NCBI RefSeq assembly: GCF_900114915.1
Contig: NZ_FOUS01000007.1
Coordinates: 1-64,000 of the forward strand
DNA: 64,000 nucleotides
Direction: 5' to 3'
DNA from: Bradyrhizobium sp. Rc3b
GTDB taxonomy: Bacteria; Pseudomonadota; Alphaproteobacteria; Rhizobiales; Xanthobacteraceae
Below, one piece after another: positions 38,764-46,911 of the stretch (position 1 is its first letter; each line of letters opens with the position of its first letter). The notes beneath the pieces were generated by a model. It searched no databases and had not been told where the DNA came from. It saw nothing but the letters and a program-made list of their open reading frames with translations. The translations under genes and the position numbers were made by a program.

Positions 38764-40662
38764 ATGCTTCGAGGAATGCGCAAGGCCTCATCAAACTGGC
38801 TCGGCAAGACGATTATGGCCGTGGTGATGGGCGTGTTGATCGTCAGTTTCGGCATTTGGGGAATCGCCGACATCTTCAAGGGCTTCGGGCAGTCCACGGT
38901 GGCCAAGGTTGGCAGCACCGAGATTTCGCTGAACGAGTTCCGCCAGATCTACACGGACCGCCTGCAACAGATCAGCCGCCAGTTCGGCCGTCCGCTGACG
39001 CCCGACCAGGCGCGTGCCTTCGGCCTCGACCGCCAGGTGCTGCAGCAGACGATCGCGGAAGCCGCCCTCGACGAAGAGGCGCGCCGGCTCGGGCTCGGCC
39101 AGTCCGACGACCAGATCCGCCAGCTCATCATGAACGACCCCAACTTCAAGGGCGTCGGCGGCAGTTTCGATGCGAACCGGTTCCAGGCCGTGATCCGTAA
39201 TTTCGGCTATACCGAGCAGCGCTACGTCGCCGAGCAGCGCAAGGTGTCGCTGCGCCGGCAGATCACCGGCACGATCGGCGCCGGCCTCGAGCCGCCGAAA
39301 GCCATGATCGACGTGCTGACGCGCTTCCAGAACGAGCAGCGCGCCATCGAGTTCGTCAGGCTCGACGCCGCCCAGGCCGGCCAGATCGACGCGCCCTCGC
39401 CCGAGGCGCTCGCCGCCTATTTCGAGGATCACAAGGTTCAGTTCCGCGCGCCCGAATACCGCAAGATCTCCTTCGTCGTGGTCTCGCCGGAAGAAATCGG
39501 CAAGTGGAGCGAGGTCTCCGACGAGGACGCCAAGAAGATGTTCGAGCAGCGCAAGGACCGGCTCGGCACGCCGGAGAAGCGCCAGATCCAGCAGATCGTG
39601 TTTCCCAACGTGACCGACGCGCAGGCCGCACGCGAGCGCCTCGTCGGCGGAATGTCGTTCGAGGATCTCGGCAAGGAGCGCGGGCTGAGCGCCTCCGATG
39701 TCGACCTCGGCCTCGTGACCAAGTCTTCGCTCGCTGCCGCCGTCGGCGATGCCGCCTTCGCGCTTCCCGTCGGCGAGATCAGCCAGCCGATCCAGGGTGG
39801 GCTCGGCGTCGCGATCGTCAGGGTCGACAAGATCGAGCCGGGCAAGGAGGCGGACTACGCCAGCCTTGCCGGCGACATCAAGCGCGAGATCGCCACCGAG
39901 CGCGCGCGCGTCAAGGTCGCCGATCTCCGCGACAAGATGGAAGACGAGCGCGGCGGCGGCGCCAGCGTGATCGACGCTGCGCAGAAGCTCGGCCTCACCG
40001 CCGTGACCATCGACGCGGTCGATCGCTCCGGCCGCGCCCCGAACGGCCAGCCGGTCGCCAACATTCCGCAGGGCCTCGACGTGGTGTCGCAGGCCTTCAA
40101 CACCGATGTCGGCGTCGACAACGACTCGATCTCGTTCAAGGGCGGCTATGTCTGGTACGACGTGCTCGCCATCACGCCTTCGCGCGACCGCAATCTCGAC
40201 GAGGTCCGCGATCAGGTCGAGGCGCGCTGGCGCCAGGACCAGATCGCCACCAAGCTCAAGGCCAAGGCGACCGAGATGGTGCAGAAGCTCGAAGCAGGCG
40301 GCAAGCTCGCCGATGAAGCCGCAGCGATCGGCGCCAAGGTCGAGACAGCAACCGGCTTCAAGCGCGACGATACGCCCGCCGGCGTGCCCGCGGCCGTCGT
40401 ATCGGCCGCCTTCCGCACCGCCAAGGACGGCGTCGGACAGACGCCGGTGACGGGGGGGACCGAGGTGATCGTCTTCCGCGTCACCGACATCGTCGAACCC
40501 GCGGTCGACGCCGCCTCCGACGCGATCAAGAAGCTGAAGGAAACCCTCGACCGTGCCCAGACCGAGGAGCAGGTCGCCTCTTACGTCAACAAGCTTGAAA
40601 CCGACATCGGGACCACCATTAATCAGGCCGCCTTCGCGCAGGTGACCGGCGCGAACCAGTGA
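38764..40662 (+). CDS. Membrane-anchored peptidyl-prolyl isomerase (PpiD-like, SurA N-terminal domain)
   Basis: A 632-residue periplasmic foldase. A TM anchor (about 14-36; AVVMGVLIVSFGIWGIADIF) follows a short basic start. Next is a SurA/PpiD-type helical domain (about 45-200; GSTEISLNEFRQIYTDRLQQI), then a parvulin-like region (about 245-370) with weak conservation, and a C-terminal helical part. PpiD aids folding of exported proteins at the SecYEG exit. ATG 38764 is chosen; a TTG nine bases upstream is possible. It precedes trpD by 14 bases and may be cotranscribed. Confidence 0.88.
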   Translation: MLRGMRKASSNWLGKTIMAVVMGVLIVSFGIWGIADIFKGFGQSTVAKVGSTEISLNEFRQIYTDRLQQISRQFGRPLTPDQARAFGLDRQVLQQTIAEAALDEEARRLGLGQSDDQIRQLIMNDPNFKGVGGSFDANRFQAVIRNFGYTEQRYVAEQRKVSLRRQITGTIGAGLEPPKAMIDVLTRFQNEQRAIEFVRLDAAQAGQIDAPSPEALAAYFEDHKVQFRAPEYRKISFVVVSPEEIGKWSEVSDEDAKKMFEQRKDRLGTPEKRQIQQIVFPNVTDAQAARERLVGGMSFEDLGKERGLSASDVDLGLVTKSSLAAAVGDAAFALPVGEISQPIQGGLGVAIVRVDKIEPGKEADYASLAGDIKREIATERARVKVADLRDKMEDERGGGASVIDAAQKLGLTAVTIDAVDRSGRAPNGQPVANIPQGLDVVSQAFNTDVGVDNDSISFKGGYVWYDVLAITPSRDRNLDEVRDQVEARWRQDQIATKLKAKATEMVQKLEAGGKLADEAAAIGAKVETATGFKRDDTPAGVPAAVVSAAFRTAKDGVGQTPVTGGTEVIVFRVTDIVEPAVDAASDAIKKLKETLDRAQTEEQVASYVNKLETDIGTTINQAAFAQVTGANQ

Positions 40663-40676
40663 GTTGAAAGCACGCG

Positions 40677-41696
40677 ATGGACGACCTGAAATCGATCATT
40701 GGAAAAGTGGCGACCGGCGCCAGCCTGTCGCGTGAGGAAGCGGCTTCCGCCTTCGACGCCATGATGTCGGGCGAAGCCACGCCCTCGCAGATGGGCGGCC
40801 TGTTGATGGCGCTGCGGGTGCGCGGCGAAACGGTGGACGAGATCACCGGCGCCGTTACGGCGATGCGCTCCAAGATGCTGAGCGTGACGGCACCGCCGGA
40901 AGCCGTCGACATCGTCGGCACCGGCGGCGACGGCTCCGGCTCGGTCAACGTCTCGACCTGCGCCTCCTTCATCGTCTCCGGCGCCGGCGTGCCGGTGGCC
41001 AAGCACGGCAACCGCGCGCTGTCGTCGCGCTCGGGCGCCGCCGACGTGCTGGCCTCGCTCGGGGTGAAGATCGACCTCAGGCCCGAGCAGGTCGGCCATT
41101 GCGTGCGCGAATGCGGCATCGGCTTCATGTTCGCGCCCGCTCATCACCCGGCCATGAAGAATGTCGGCCCGACGCGAGTCGAGCTCGCGACACGCACGAT
41201 CTTCAATCTGCTCGGCCCCCTGTCCAACCCGGCGGGCGTGAAGCGGCAGATGGTCGGCGTGTTCTCGCGGCAATGGGTGCAGCCGCTGGCGCAGGTGCTG
41301 AAGAACCTGGGCTCTGAATCCGCCTGGGTGGTGCACGGCTCCGACGGCCTCGACGAGATCACCCTCACCGGTCCGACCTTCGTCTCCGCGCTCCACAACG
41401 GCGAGATCCGCAATTTCGAGGTGACGCCGGAGGACGCCGGCCTGCCGCGCTGCGAGGCCGGCGCGCTGAAAGGCGGTGACGCCGACGCCAATGCAATCGC
41501 CCTGCAGAGCGTGCTCGACGGCAAGCCGAGCGCCTACCGCGACGTCGCGCTGATGAACGCCGCCGCCGCGCTGGTGGTGGCCGGACGCGCCAAGGACCTC
41601 AAGGAGGGCGTCGCGATCGGCATCAAGTCGATCGACAGCGGCGCGGCCAAGGCGAAGCTGAAGCACCTGATTGCGATCTCGAACGGCCAAGCCTGA
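40677..41696 (+). CDS. trpD: Anthranilate phosphoribosyltransferase
   Basis: A 339-residue enzyme of tryptophan synthesis that attaches anthranilate to PRPP. Motifs: VGTGGDGSGSVNVST (PRPP), KHGNRALSSRSGAADVL (anthranilate and PRPP), FAPAHHPAMKNVGPTR. It is directly followed by trpC (stop TGA, one base, ATG). trpE and trpG are not in the window, consistent with a fused trpE(G) elsewhere in this group of bacteria. Confidence 0.97.
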   Translation: MDDLKSIIGKVATGASLSREEAASAFDAMMSGEATPSQMGGLLMALRVRGETVDEITGAVTAMRSKMLSVTAPPEAVDIVGTGGDGSGSVNVSTCASFIVSGAGVPVAKHGNRALSSRSGAADVLASLGVKIDLRPEQVGHCVRECGIGFMFAPAHHPAMKNVGPTRVELATRTIFNLLGPLSNPAGVKRQMVGVFSRQWVQPLAQVLKNLGSESAWVVHGSDGLDEITLTGPTFVSALHNGEIRNFEVTPEDAGLPRCEAGALKGGDADANAIALQSVLDGKPSAYRDVALMNAAAALVVAGRAKDLKEGVAIGIKSIDSGAAKAKLKHLIAISNGQA

Positions 41697-41697
41697 C

Positions 41698-42519
41698 ATG
41701 TCGGACATCCTGACCAAGATCGAAGCCTATAAGCGCGAAGAGATCGCCGCCGCCAAGCGCGCCGAGCCGCTCTCGGCGGTCGAGGCGAAGGCCAAGACGC
41801 AAGCTGCGCCGCGCGGTTTCATGCGCGCGATCAAGGCCAAGCACGCCAATGGCGACTACGCGCTGATCGCGGAGGTGAAAAAGGCCTCGCCGTCGAAGGG
41901 GCTGATCCGCGCCGATTTCGATCCGCCCCAGCTCGCCAAGGCCTATGAGGCCGGCGGCGCGGCCTGCCTGTCCGTGCTGACCGACACGCCCTCGTTCCAG
42001 GGCCATCTCGACTTCATGGTGGCGGCGCGTGCAGCGACGGCACTGCCGGTGCTGCGCAAGGATTTCATGTTCGACACCTACCAGGTGGCGGAAGCGCGCG
42101 CGCGCGGCGCCGATTGCATCCTGATCATCATGGCCGCGCTCGATGATACCACCGCCAAAGACCTCGAAGACGCCGCGCTCGCCTACGGCATGGACGTGCT
42201 GATCGAGATCCACGACCGCGCCGAGCTCGACCGCGCGCTCAAGCTCCGCTCGCCGATGATCGGGGTCAACAACCGCAATCTTCGCACGTTCGAGACCACG
42301 CTCGCGACCAGCGAAACGCTGGCGCCGCTGATCCCCGGGGATCGACTGATGGTCGGCGAGAGCGGCATCTTCACGCCCGCCGATCTTGCCCGGCTCGAGC
42401 GCGTCGGCATGTCGACCTTCCTGGTCGGCGAGAGCCTGATGCGGCAGGCCGACGTCACCGCCGCGACGCGCACGCTGCTCGCGCGCCAGAGTGCGGCGCG
42501 CGCGACGGGCACGCGCTGA
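41698..42519 (+). CDS. trpC: Indole-3-glycerol phosphate synthase
   Basis: A 273-residue TIM-barrel enzyme. Typical parts: ALIAEVKKASPSKGLIR (catalytic Lys region), SVLTDTPSFQGHLDF, VLRKDFMFDTYQV, DVLIEIHDRAELDRAL, IGVNNRNLRTFE, VGESGIFTPADLARL. It is monofunctional (no TrpF part). The next gene, moaC, begins one base after its stop. Confidence 0.97.
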   Translation: MSDILTKIEAYKREEIAAAKRAEPLSAVEAKAKTQAAPRGFMRAIKAKHANGDYALIAEVKKASPSKGLIRADFDPPQLAKAYEAGGAACLSVLTDTPSFQGHLDFMVAARAATALPVLRKDFMFDTYQVAEARARGADCILIIMAALDDTTAKDLEDAALAYGMDVLIEIHDRAELDRALKLRSPMIGVNNRNLRTFETTLATSETLAPLIPGDRLMVGESGIFTPADLARLERVGMSTFLVGESLMRQADVTAATRTLLARQSAARATGTR

Positions 42520-42520
42520 C

Positions 42521-43021
42521 ATGGCGCGCAAGCCGGCGAAAAAAGCCGTCCCGGCCCTCACCCATATCGGCGCCTCCGGCGAGGCGCGGATGGTCGACGT
42601 CTCGGACAAGCCCGCGACCGAGCGGCTTGCGGTCGCGGAAGGCCGTGTCGTCATGACCAAGGCGACGCTCGATCTGATCGTATCCGGCAACGCCAAGAAG
42701 GGCGACGTGCTCGGGACCGCCCGCATCGCCGGCATCATGGCCGCCAAGCGCACCTCGGAGCTGATCCCGCTCTGCCATCCGCTGGCGCTGTCGAAGGTGA
42801 CGCTCGACATCGAGCCAGACGCGAAATTGCCGGGCTGCCTCGTCCGCGCCAGCGTCAAGGTGACGGGTCCGACCGGCGTCGAGATGGAGGCCCTCACGGC
42901 CGTCTCGGTCGCCTGCCTCACCATCTACGACATGATCAAGGCGGTCGAGCGCGGCGTGCGCATCGAGGGCATCCATCTGGTCGAGAAGCTCGGCGGCAAG
43001 TCCGGCCATTACCGCGCCTGA
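42521..43021 (+). CDS. moaC: Cyclic pyranopterin monophosphate synthase
   Basis: A 166-residue molybdenum cofactor enzyme acting after MoaA to form cyclic pyranopterin monophosphate. Active-site parts MVDVSDKPATERLAVAEG and LIPLCHPLALSKV are intact, as is the C-terminal KLGGKSGHY. It is coupled to trpC (TGACATG). Next in the same direction, after about 10.7 kb of other genes, is moeA, which often follows directly in related genomes. Confidence 0.96.
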   Translation: MARKPAKKAVPALTHIGASGEARMVDVSDKPATERLAVAEGRVVMTKATLDLIVSGNAKKGDVLGTARIAGIMAAKRTSELIPLCHPLALSKVTLDIEPDAKLPGCLVRASVKVTGPTGVEMEALTAVSVACLTIYDMIKAVERGVRIEGIHLVEKLGGKSGHYRA

Positions 43022-43035
43022 CTGCGCAATCCGCT

Positions 43036-43629
43036 CTATTTCGCCTCGCGCTGCCGCTCGCGATAAGCGCGCGTCTTCATCCGGTTGCCGCATAGCGTCG
43101 ACATGCACCACCGCCGCGTCGATGGTTTCGACCGGTCGAAGAACACCCGGCGGCATTCCTCCGACGCGCACATCTTCAGCCGGTCCAGCGTTCCCACGAG
43201 GGTTGCGTCATGAAGCTCGATCGCGATGGCCGACAGGCCGGCGAGCGCATCCTCGCGCGCCGCTGACAGCGTTGCGCCACGGCCTGCGAGCGCCTCGACC
43301 CGCAGCGGAAACGGCGCCAGCGCGTCATTGAGCGCGCCAAGAACGCTCTTGTTCCGGAGCCGCTCGCTCGGCTCACACTGCAGATAGGCACGCAACGCCC
43401 CGCGCAGCCTCAGCGCAGTCTCGAACATTGCCGGCGTGACATGGCCGCCCTTGGCGCCAAGGCCGCGTTCCCGCATCCAGTCCGCCAGGTCCTTCGGGCC
43501 ACTGAGCTCATCGCTCTCCGGGTGCTCCACGCCGAAATGCGTGAAGTGGCGAACATCGAGCGTGTTGGCGAAATCGTAGAGGTTTGCCAACGCGTCGGGA
43601 ACCTGGAATTTGCGCGACACTTTCGACAT
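43036..43629 (-). CDS. CGNR zinc-finger transcriptional regulator (ABATE domain)
   Basis: A 197-residue regulator: an N-terminal ABATE-type helical/beta domain (about 10-140), probably ligand binding, and a C-terminal CGNR zinc finger (about 150-190; MCASEECRRVFFD, then WCMSTLCGNRMKTRAYRER) that binds DNA. It is divergent from the amidase-MFS operon, and two palindromes lie in the gap. The expected role is local control of that operon in response to the amide substrate or its product; this is inference from layout. Confidence 0.88.
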   Translation of the reverse strand: MSKVSRKFQVPDALANLYDFANTLDVRHFTHFGVEHPESDELSGPKDLADWMRERGLGAKGGHVTPAMFETALRLRGALRAYLQCEPSERLRNKSVLGALNDALAPFPLRVEALAGRGATLSAAREDALAGLSAIAIELHDATLVGTLDRLKMCASEECRRVFFDRSKPSTRRWCMSTLCGNRMKTRAYRERQREAK

Positions 43630-43650
43630 CGGAACACCAAAGATTTGAAC

Positions 43651-43713
43651 ACCAGTAAAACAGATTTACTGGTTGACAGCAAGCGACACCTGTATCTTAC
43701 TTATACTGGTGTC
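43651..43713. promoter_or_regulatory. Twin palindromic operators between the CGNR regulator and the amidase operon
   Basis: First palindrome at 43651-43673: arms ACCAGTAAA and TTTACTGGT, five-base spacer, perfect. Second at 43685-43713: GACACC-t-GTAT facing ATAC-t-GGTGTC, one symmetrical mismatch on each arm. Both share the half site TACTGGT. A -35-like TTGACA (43673-43678) lies just after the first palindrome and AT-rich -10-like sequence falls in the second, so a bound protein would block the amidase promoter. Confidence 0.62.
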
Positions 43714-43768
43714 GAACGATCCCTCGGGATCGAACGCCTCTGCTATCACCGGAATGGAGAACCGAGCC

Positions 43769-45184
43769 GTGGCCGACGCCCTGCACTATCTCGAACTCAC
43801 CGCGCTCGCGGCACACCTCAAGGCGCGCGAAATCTCGGCGCTGGAGGTGACGCGCGCGCAACTCGACCGGATCGACTCCATCGACCGCGATCTCGGCAGC
43901 TACGTTCACGTGATGGCGGAAACGGCCATGGCCGAGGCGGAAGCCGCGGACGCCGACATCGCGCAGGGCCGGTATCGGGGGCCCCTGCATGGCGTGCCGA
44001 TTGCGCTCAAGGACCTGTTCTGGACCGAGGGCGTTCCGACGGCGGCAGGCACGACGCTTCATCGCGACTTTCGTCCCAGTGAAGACGCAACCGTCGTGCG
44101 CCGGCTCAAGAACGCGGGCGCCGTGATCCTCGGCAAGGTGCAACTCACCGAGGGCGCCTATGCCGATCACCATCCGCTGGTGAAACCGCCGAAGAATCCG
44201 TGGAATGCGAGCTACTGGCCGGGTATCTCGTCCAGCGGCTCGGCGGTCGGGACGGCTGCCGGACTTTGCTTCGGCTCGCTCGGCTCCGACACCGGCGGTT
44301 CGATCCGCTGGCCCTGCGCCGCCAACGGCCTGACCGGATTGAAGCCGAGTTGGGGCCGCGTCAGCCGCCACGGCGCCTTCGAGCTTGCCGCGACGCTCGA
44401 CCATGTCGGACCGATCGGCCGCAGCGCGGCCGACGTCGGTGCGCTGCTCGGCGTCATCGCCGGACACGATCCGAACGACCCGACGTCGCTGGTCGATCCG
44501 GTGCCCGACTATCTGGCCGCCGCCGCACAGGACGTGCGGGGCCTGCGGATCGGCGTCGATCCCGCCTGGAACAGCGACGACGTGGACGTTGCGACCCAGC
44601 GCGTGCTGGCGGACGCCATCGATGCCTTCCGCGCGCTTGGCGCCGACACCGTCAATGTCCGATTTCCCGACGTCACGCAGGCGATCGCCGACTGGACGCC
44701 GAACTGTGCGGTGGAAGCTGCGGTCGCTCATGAGGCGACCTATCCCGCTCGCAAGGATGAGTATGGTCCGATCCTCGCCTCCGTGCTCGAAACCGGCCGC
44801 GCTCTATCTGCTCTCGACTATCAGAAGATCCTGCTGCGGCGGCTGGCGCTACGCGGCCGGGTGACTGCGCTGTTCGAGACCATCGACCTGCTGCTGATCC
44901 CGGTGCACCCGTTCCCGCCAGTGACGCTTGCCATGATCCAGACGCTCGGCGAACAGCCGGATCTGATCGCGAAGCTGCAGCGCTACACCTGCCCGTTCGA
45001 CATGACCGGTCATCCCACCATCACGCTGCCAGGCGGTGCGTCGACGGACGGGCTGCCGATCGCGTTCCAACTCGTCGCCGCCCATCTGGACGAGGCCACG
45101 CTCGTGCGCGCCGGCGCGGCCTTCCAGCGGGCCACGTCCTGGCACCGTCGCCATCCTTCCCTCACCTCGCGGAGGCCGCATTGA
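43769..45184 (+). CDS. Amidase (amidase-signature family)
   Basis: A 471-residue hydrolase of the amidase-signature family with the Ser-Ser-Lys triad: Lys in GVPIALKDLFW, the serines in PGISSSGSAVGTAAGLCFGSLGSDTGGSIRWP. The family cleaves amide bonds of diverse substrates (GatA, indoleacetamide, nitrile-derived amides); the substrate here is unknown. Start: GTG at 43769 with TGGAGA eight bases before; an ATG at 43754 would add five residues and has a poorer ribosome site. Its stop overlaps the start of the MFS gene (TTGA). Confidence 0.88.
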   Translation: MADALHYLELTALAAHLKAREISALEVTRAQLDRIDSIDRDLGSYVHVMAETAMAEAEAADADIAQGRYRGPLHGVPIALKDLFWTEGVPTAAGTTLHRDFRPSEDATVVRRLKNAGAVILGKVQLTEGAYADHHPLVKPPKNPWNASYWPGISSSGSAVGTAAGLCFGSLGSDTGGSIRWPCAANGLTGLKPSWGRVSRHGAFELAATLDHVGPIGRSAADVGALLGVIAGHDPNDPTSLVDPVPDYLAAAAQDVRGLRIGVDPAWNSDDVDVATQRVLADAIDAFRALGADTVNVRFPDVTQAIADWTPNCAVEAAVAHEATYPARKDEYGPILASVLETGRALSALDYQKILLRRLALRGRVTALFETIDLLLIPVHPFPPVTLAMIQTLGEQPDLIAKLQRYTCPFDMTGHPTITLPGGASTDGLPIAFQLVAAHLDEATLVRAGAAFQRATSWHRRHPSLTSRRPH

Positions 45185-46437
45185 CCATTCAATCCACGCT
45201 CGCTCAGCGAGGTATTTTCCATGGCTGGTTCGTCGTCGCGGCGGCGTTTGCCGTCATGTTCGTCGGCTTCGGCTCCGCCTACACGTTCAGCGCATTCCTC
45301 GAGCCGCTCCAGCGCGATTTCGGCGCCTCGCGCGGTTCGATCTCGCTGGTGTTTTCGATCGCGGGCTTTCTGTACTTCGCGCTCGGCCTCGTCAGCGGTC
45401 CCCTCGCCGACCGGTTTGGCTCGCGTCCGCTGGCCGTCGCCGGCATGATCCTGGTCGCGGTCGGACTCGCGGCTGCGAGCACTGCCCGGTCCGTCGTCGA
45501 GGTCTATCTCGCCTACGGGCTCGGCGTCGGCCTCGGCGTCGGCTGCGCCTATGTTCCGGCCATCGGCGCCGTGCAACGCTGGTTCGTCAGGCGCCGCGGC
45601 TTTGCCTCCGGGCTCGCGGTGAGTGGCATCGGGCTCGGTACGCTGGCGATGCCGCCGCTCGCCTCATTGCTGATCGCTTCGGTGGGCTGGCGCGGAGCCT
45701 ATCTGGTGCTGGGCGCGATTGCGCTGGTGCTGGGCGGCGGGATGTCGCTGCTCATCGAGAACGATCCGAAGCACCGCGGCCTCGGACCCGATGGCGATCC
45801 GCCTCGCGATGCCGCGGGCGCCAACAACGCCGGCGGCGCATCCGTGCGCGAGGCCATCCGGTCGACGCGGTTTGTCGCCCTCTACCTGTCGTGTCTGGTC
45901 TGCTCGTTCGGGGCCTTCGTCCCGTTCGTCCATCTCGTGCCCTACGCGCGCGATCACGGGGTCGCGGCATCCTCTGCAGTGCTGCTGCTCGGCGTGATCG
46001 GGGCCGGCAGCACCGCAGGCCGCTTCTTTCTCGGCGCACTCGCCGACCGGATGGGCCGCGACCGCTCGCTGATCATGGTCCTGACCGGAATGGCGCTCGC
46101 GATGGCGATCTGGGCCATTGCCGCTGAGGTCTGGACCCTCGCCGCTTTTGCCTTCGTCTACGGCGCGTTCTACGGCGGCTGGGTCGCGGTGCTTCCCTCT
46201 GTGGTCATGGACTATTTTGGCGGACGCAATGTCAGCGGAATCATCGGCATTCTCTACACCAGCGTGGCGTTCGGCACGCTGATTGGCCCGAGTGCAGCCG
46301 GCTTCGCCTACGACGTCAACCACAGCTATACGATGCCGATCCTGGTCGGTGCCGCCGCGAACATCGTCGCGGCACTGATCGTGGTGGCGATACTGGCACG
46401 CAGCGGAGCCCACGCGATCAGCGCAGTGAAGAGCTGA
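45181..46437 (+). CDS. MFS transporter (OFA/monocarboxylate-type)
   Basis: A 418-residue permease of 12 helices. The start (IFHGWFVVAAAFAVMFVGFGSAYTFSAF) and the segments GPLADRFGSRPL, GVGLGVGCAYVPAIGAVQRWF and LADRMGRDRSL match the oxalate/formate-monocarboxylate antiporter group. It starts with TTG overlapping the amidase stop, so it is probably coupled and imports the amide or exports the acid. The final 20 bases overlap the 3' end of the Flp pilin gene on the other strand. Confidence 0.88.
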   Translation: MTIQSTLAQRGIFHGWFVVAAAFAVMFVGFGSAYTFSAFLEPLQRDFGASRGSISLVFSIAGFLYFALGLVSGPLADRFGSRPLAVAGMILVAVGLAAASTARSVVEVYLAYGLGVGLGVGCAYVPAIGAVQRWFVRRRGFASGLAVSGIGLGTLAMPPLASLLIASVGWRGAYLVLGAIALVLGGGMSLLIENDPKHRGLGPDGDPPRDAAGANNAGGASVREAIRSTRFVALYLSCLVCSFGAFVPFVHLVPYARDHGVAASSAVLLLGVIGAGSTAGRFFLGALADRMGRDRSLIMVLTGMALAMAIWAIAAEVWTLAAFAFVYGAFYGGWVAVLPSVVMDYFGGRNVSGIIGILYTSVAFGTLIGPSAAGFAYDVNHSYTMPILVGAAANIVAALIVVAILARSGAHAISAVKS

Positions 46438-46582
46438 TCGCAGTGAATTTGCTGTTGAGCTTGGAGCCCATGCCGTTCACGACGGTGATGATGGCCAGCG
46501 CGATTCCGGCCGCGATCAGGCCGTACTCGATCGCGGTTGCCCCACGCTCGTCGGCGAGGAAGTTCTTCAGGGTGTTTTTCAT
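46418..46582 (-). CDS. Flp/Fap-type pilin
   Basis: A 54-residue type IVb pilin: MKNTLKNFLADERGATAIEYG, then a hydrophobic helix (LIAAGIALAIITVV) and a short polar end (NSKFTAISSSLR). The GATAIEYGLIAA segment with Glu at position five after the processing site is the hallmark of Flp pilins. AGAGGA lies eight bases before the ATG. No prepilin peptidase or tad assembly gene is adjacent, so it depends on a tad locus elsewhere. Its tail overlaps the convergent MFS gene by 20 bases. Confidence 0.9.
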   Translation of the reverse strand: MKNTLKNFLADERGATAIEYGLIAAGIALAIITVVNGMGSKLNSKFTAISSSLR

Positions 46583-46911
46583 CGTTGCGTCCTCTCTGTG
46601 TCGTCAGCAGGCATGTCGTCGTCAGCAGGCATGTCGCAAATCACGTGCCAACGCCGATTTGAGGCTCCCCAACACGTTAGATGGTTAGGGCGTGGTTGAT
46701 TGTGGCGTGGCCGGCAGGAATTGACCGGCGCCCTCCAATGCCTTCGGCAATTCCTGCCCGCTGTAATCGCGGACCTCGGTTGCATTTGCGCGCGGCCGTT
46801 CACACAGCGTTAACCGCGCTTCCTAACTTCGCCTCCACACCGTTCCCGTAAACCAACGGATGTTTTTGGGGCCAAGAATTGATCCTGACGTGTGCACGGC
46901 AACGATCCAGC
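46583..46911. other. Divergent intergenic region with an 18-bp tandem duplication
   Basis: This 329-base gap separates the flp gene (minus) from the GGDEF-EAL gene (plus) and holds no supportable gene. At 46601-46636 the 18-base unit TCGTCAGCAGGCATGTCG occurs twice in perfect tandem, 19 bases before the flp start, where it could change promoter or leader spacing. Confidence 0.6.
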
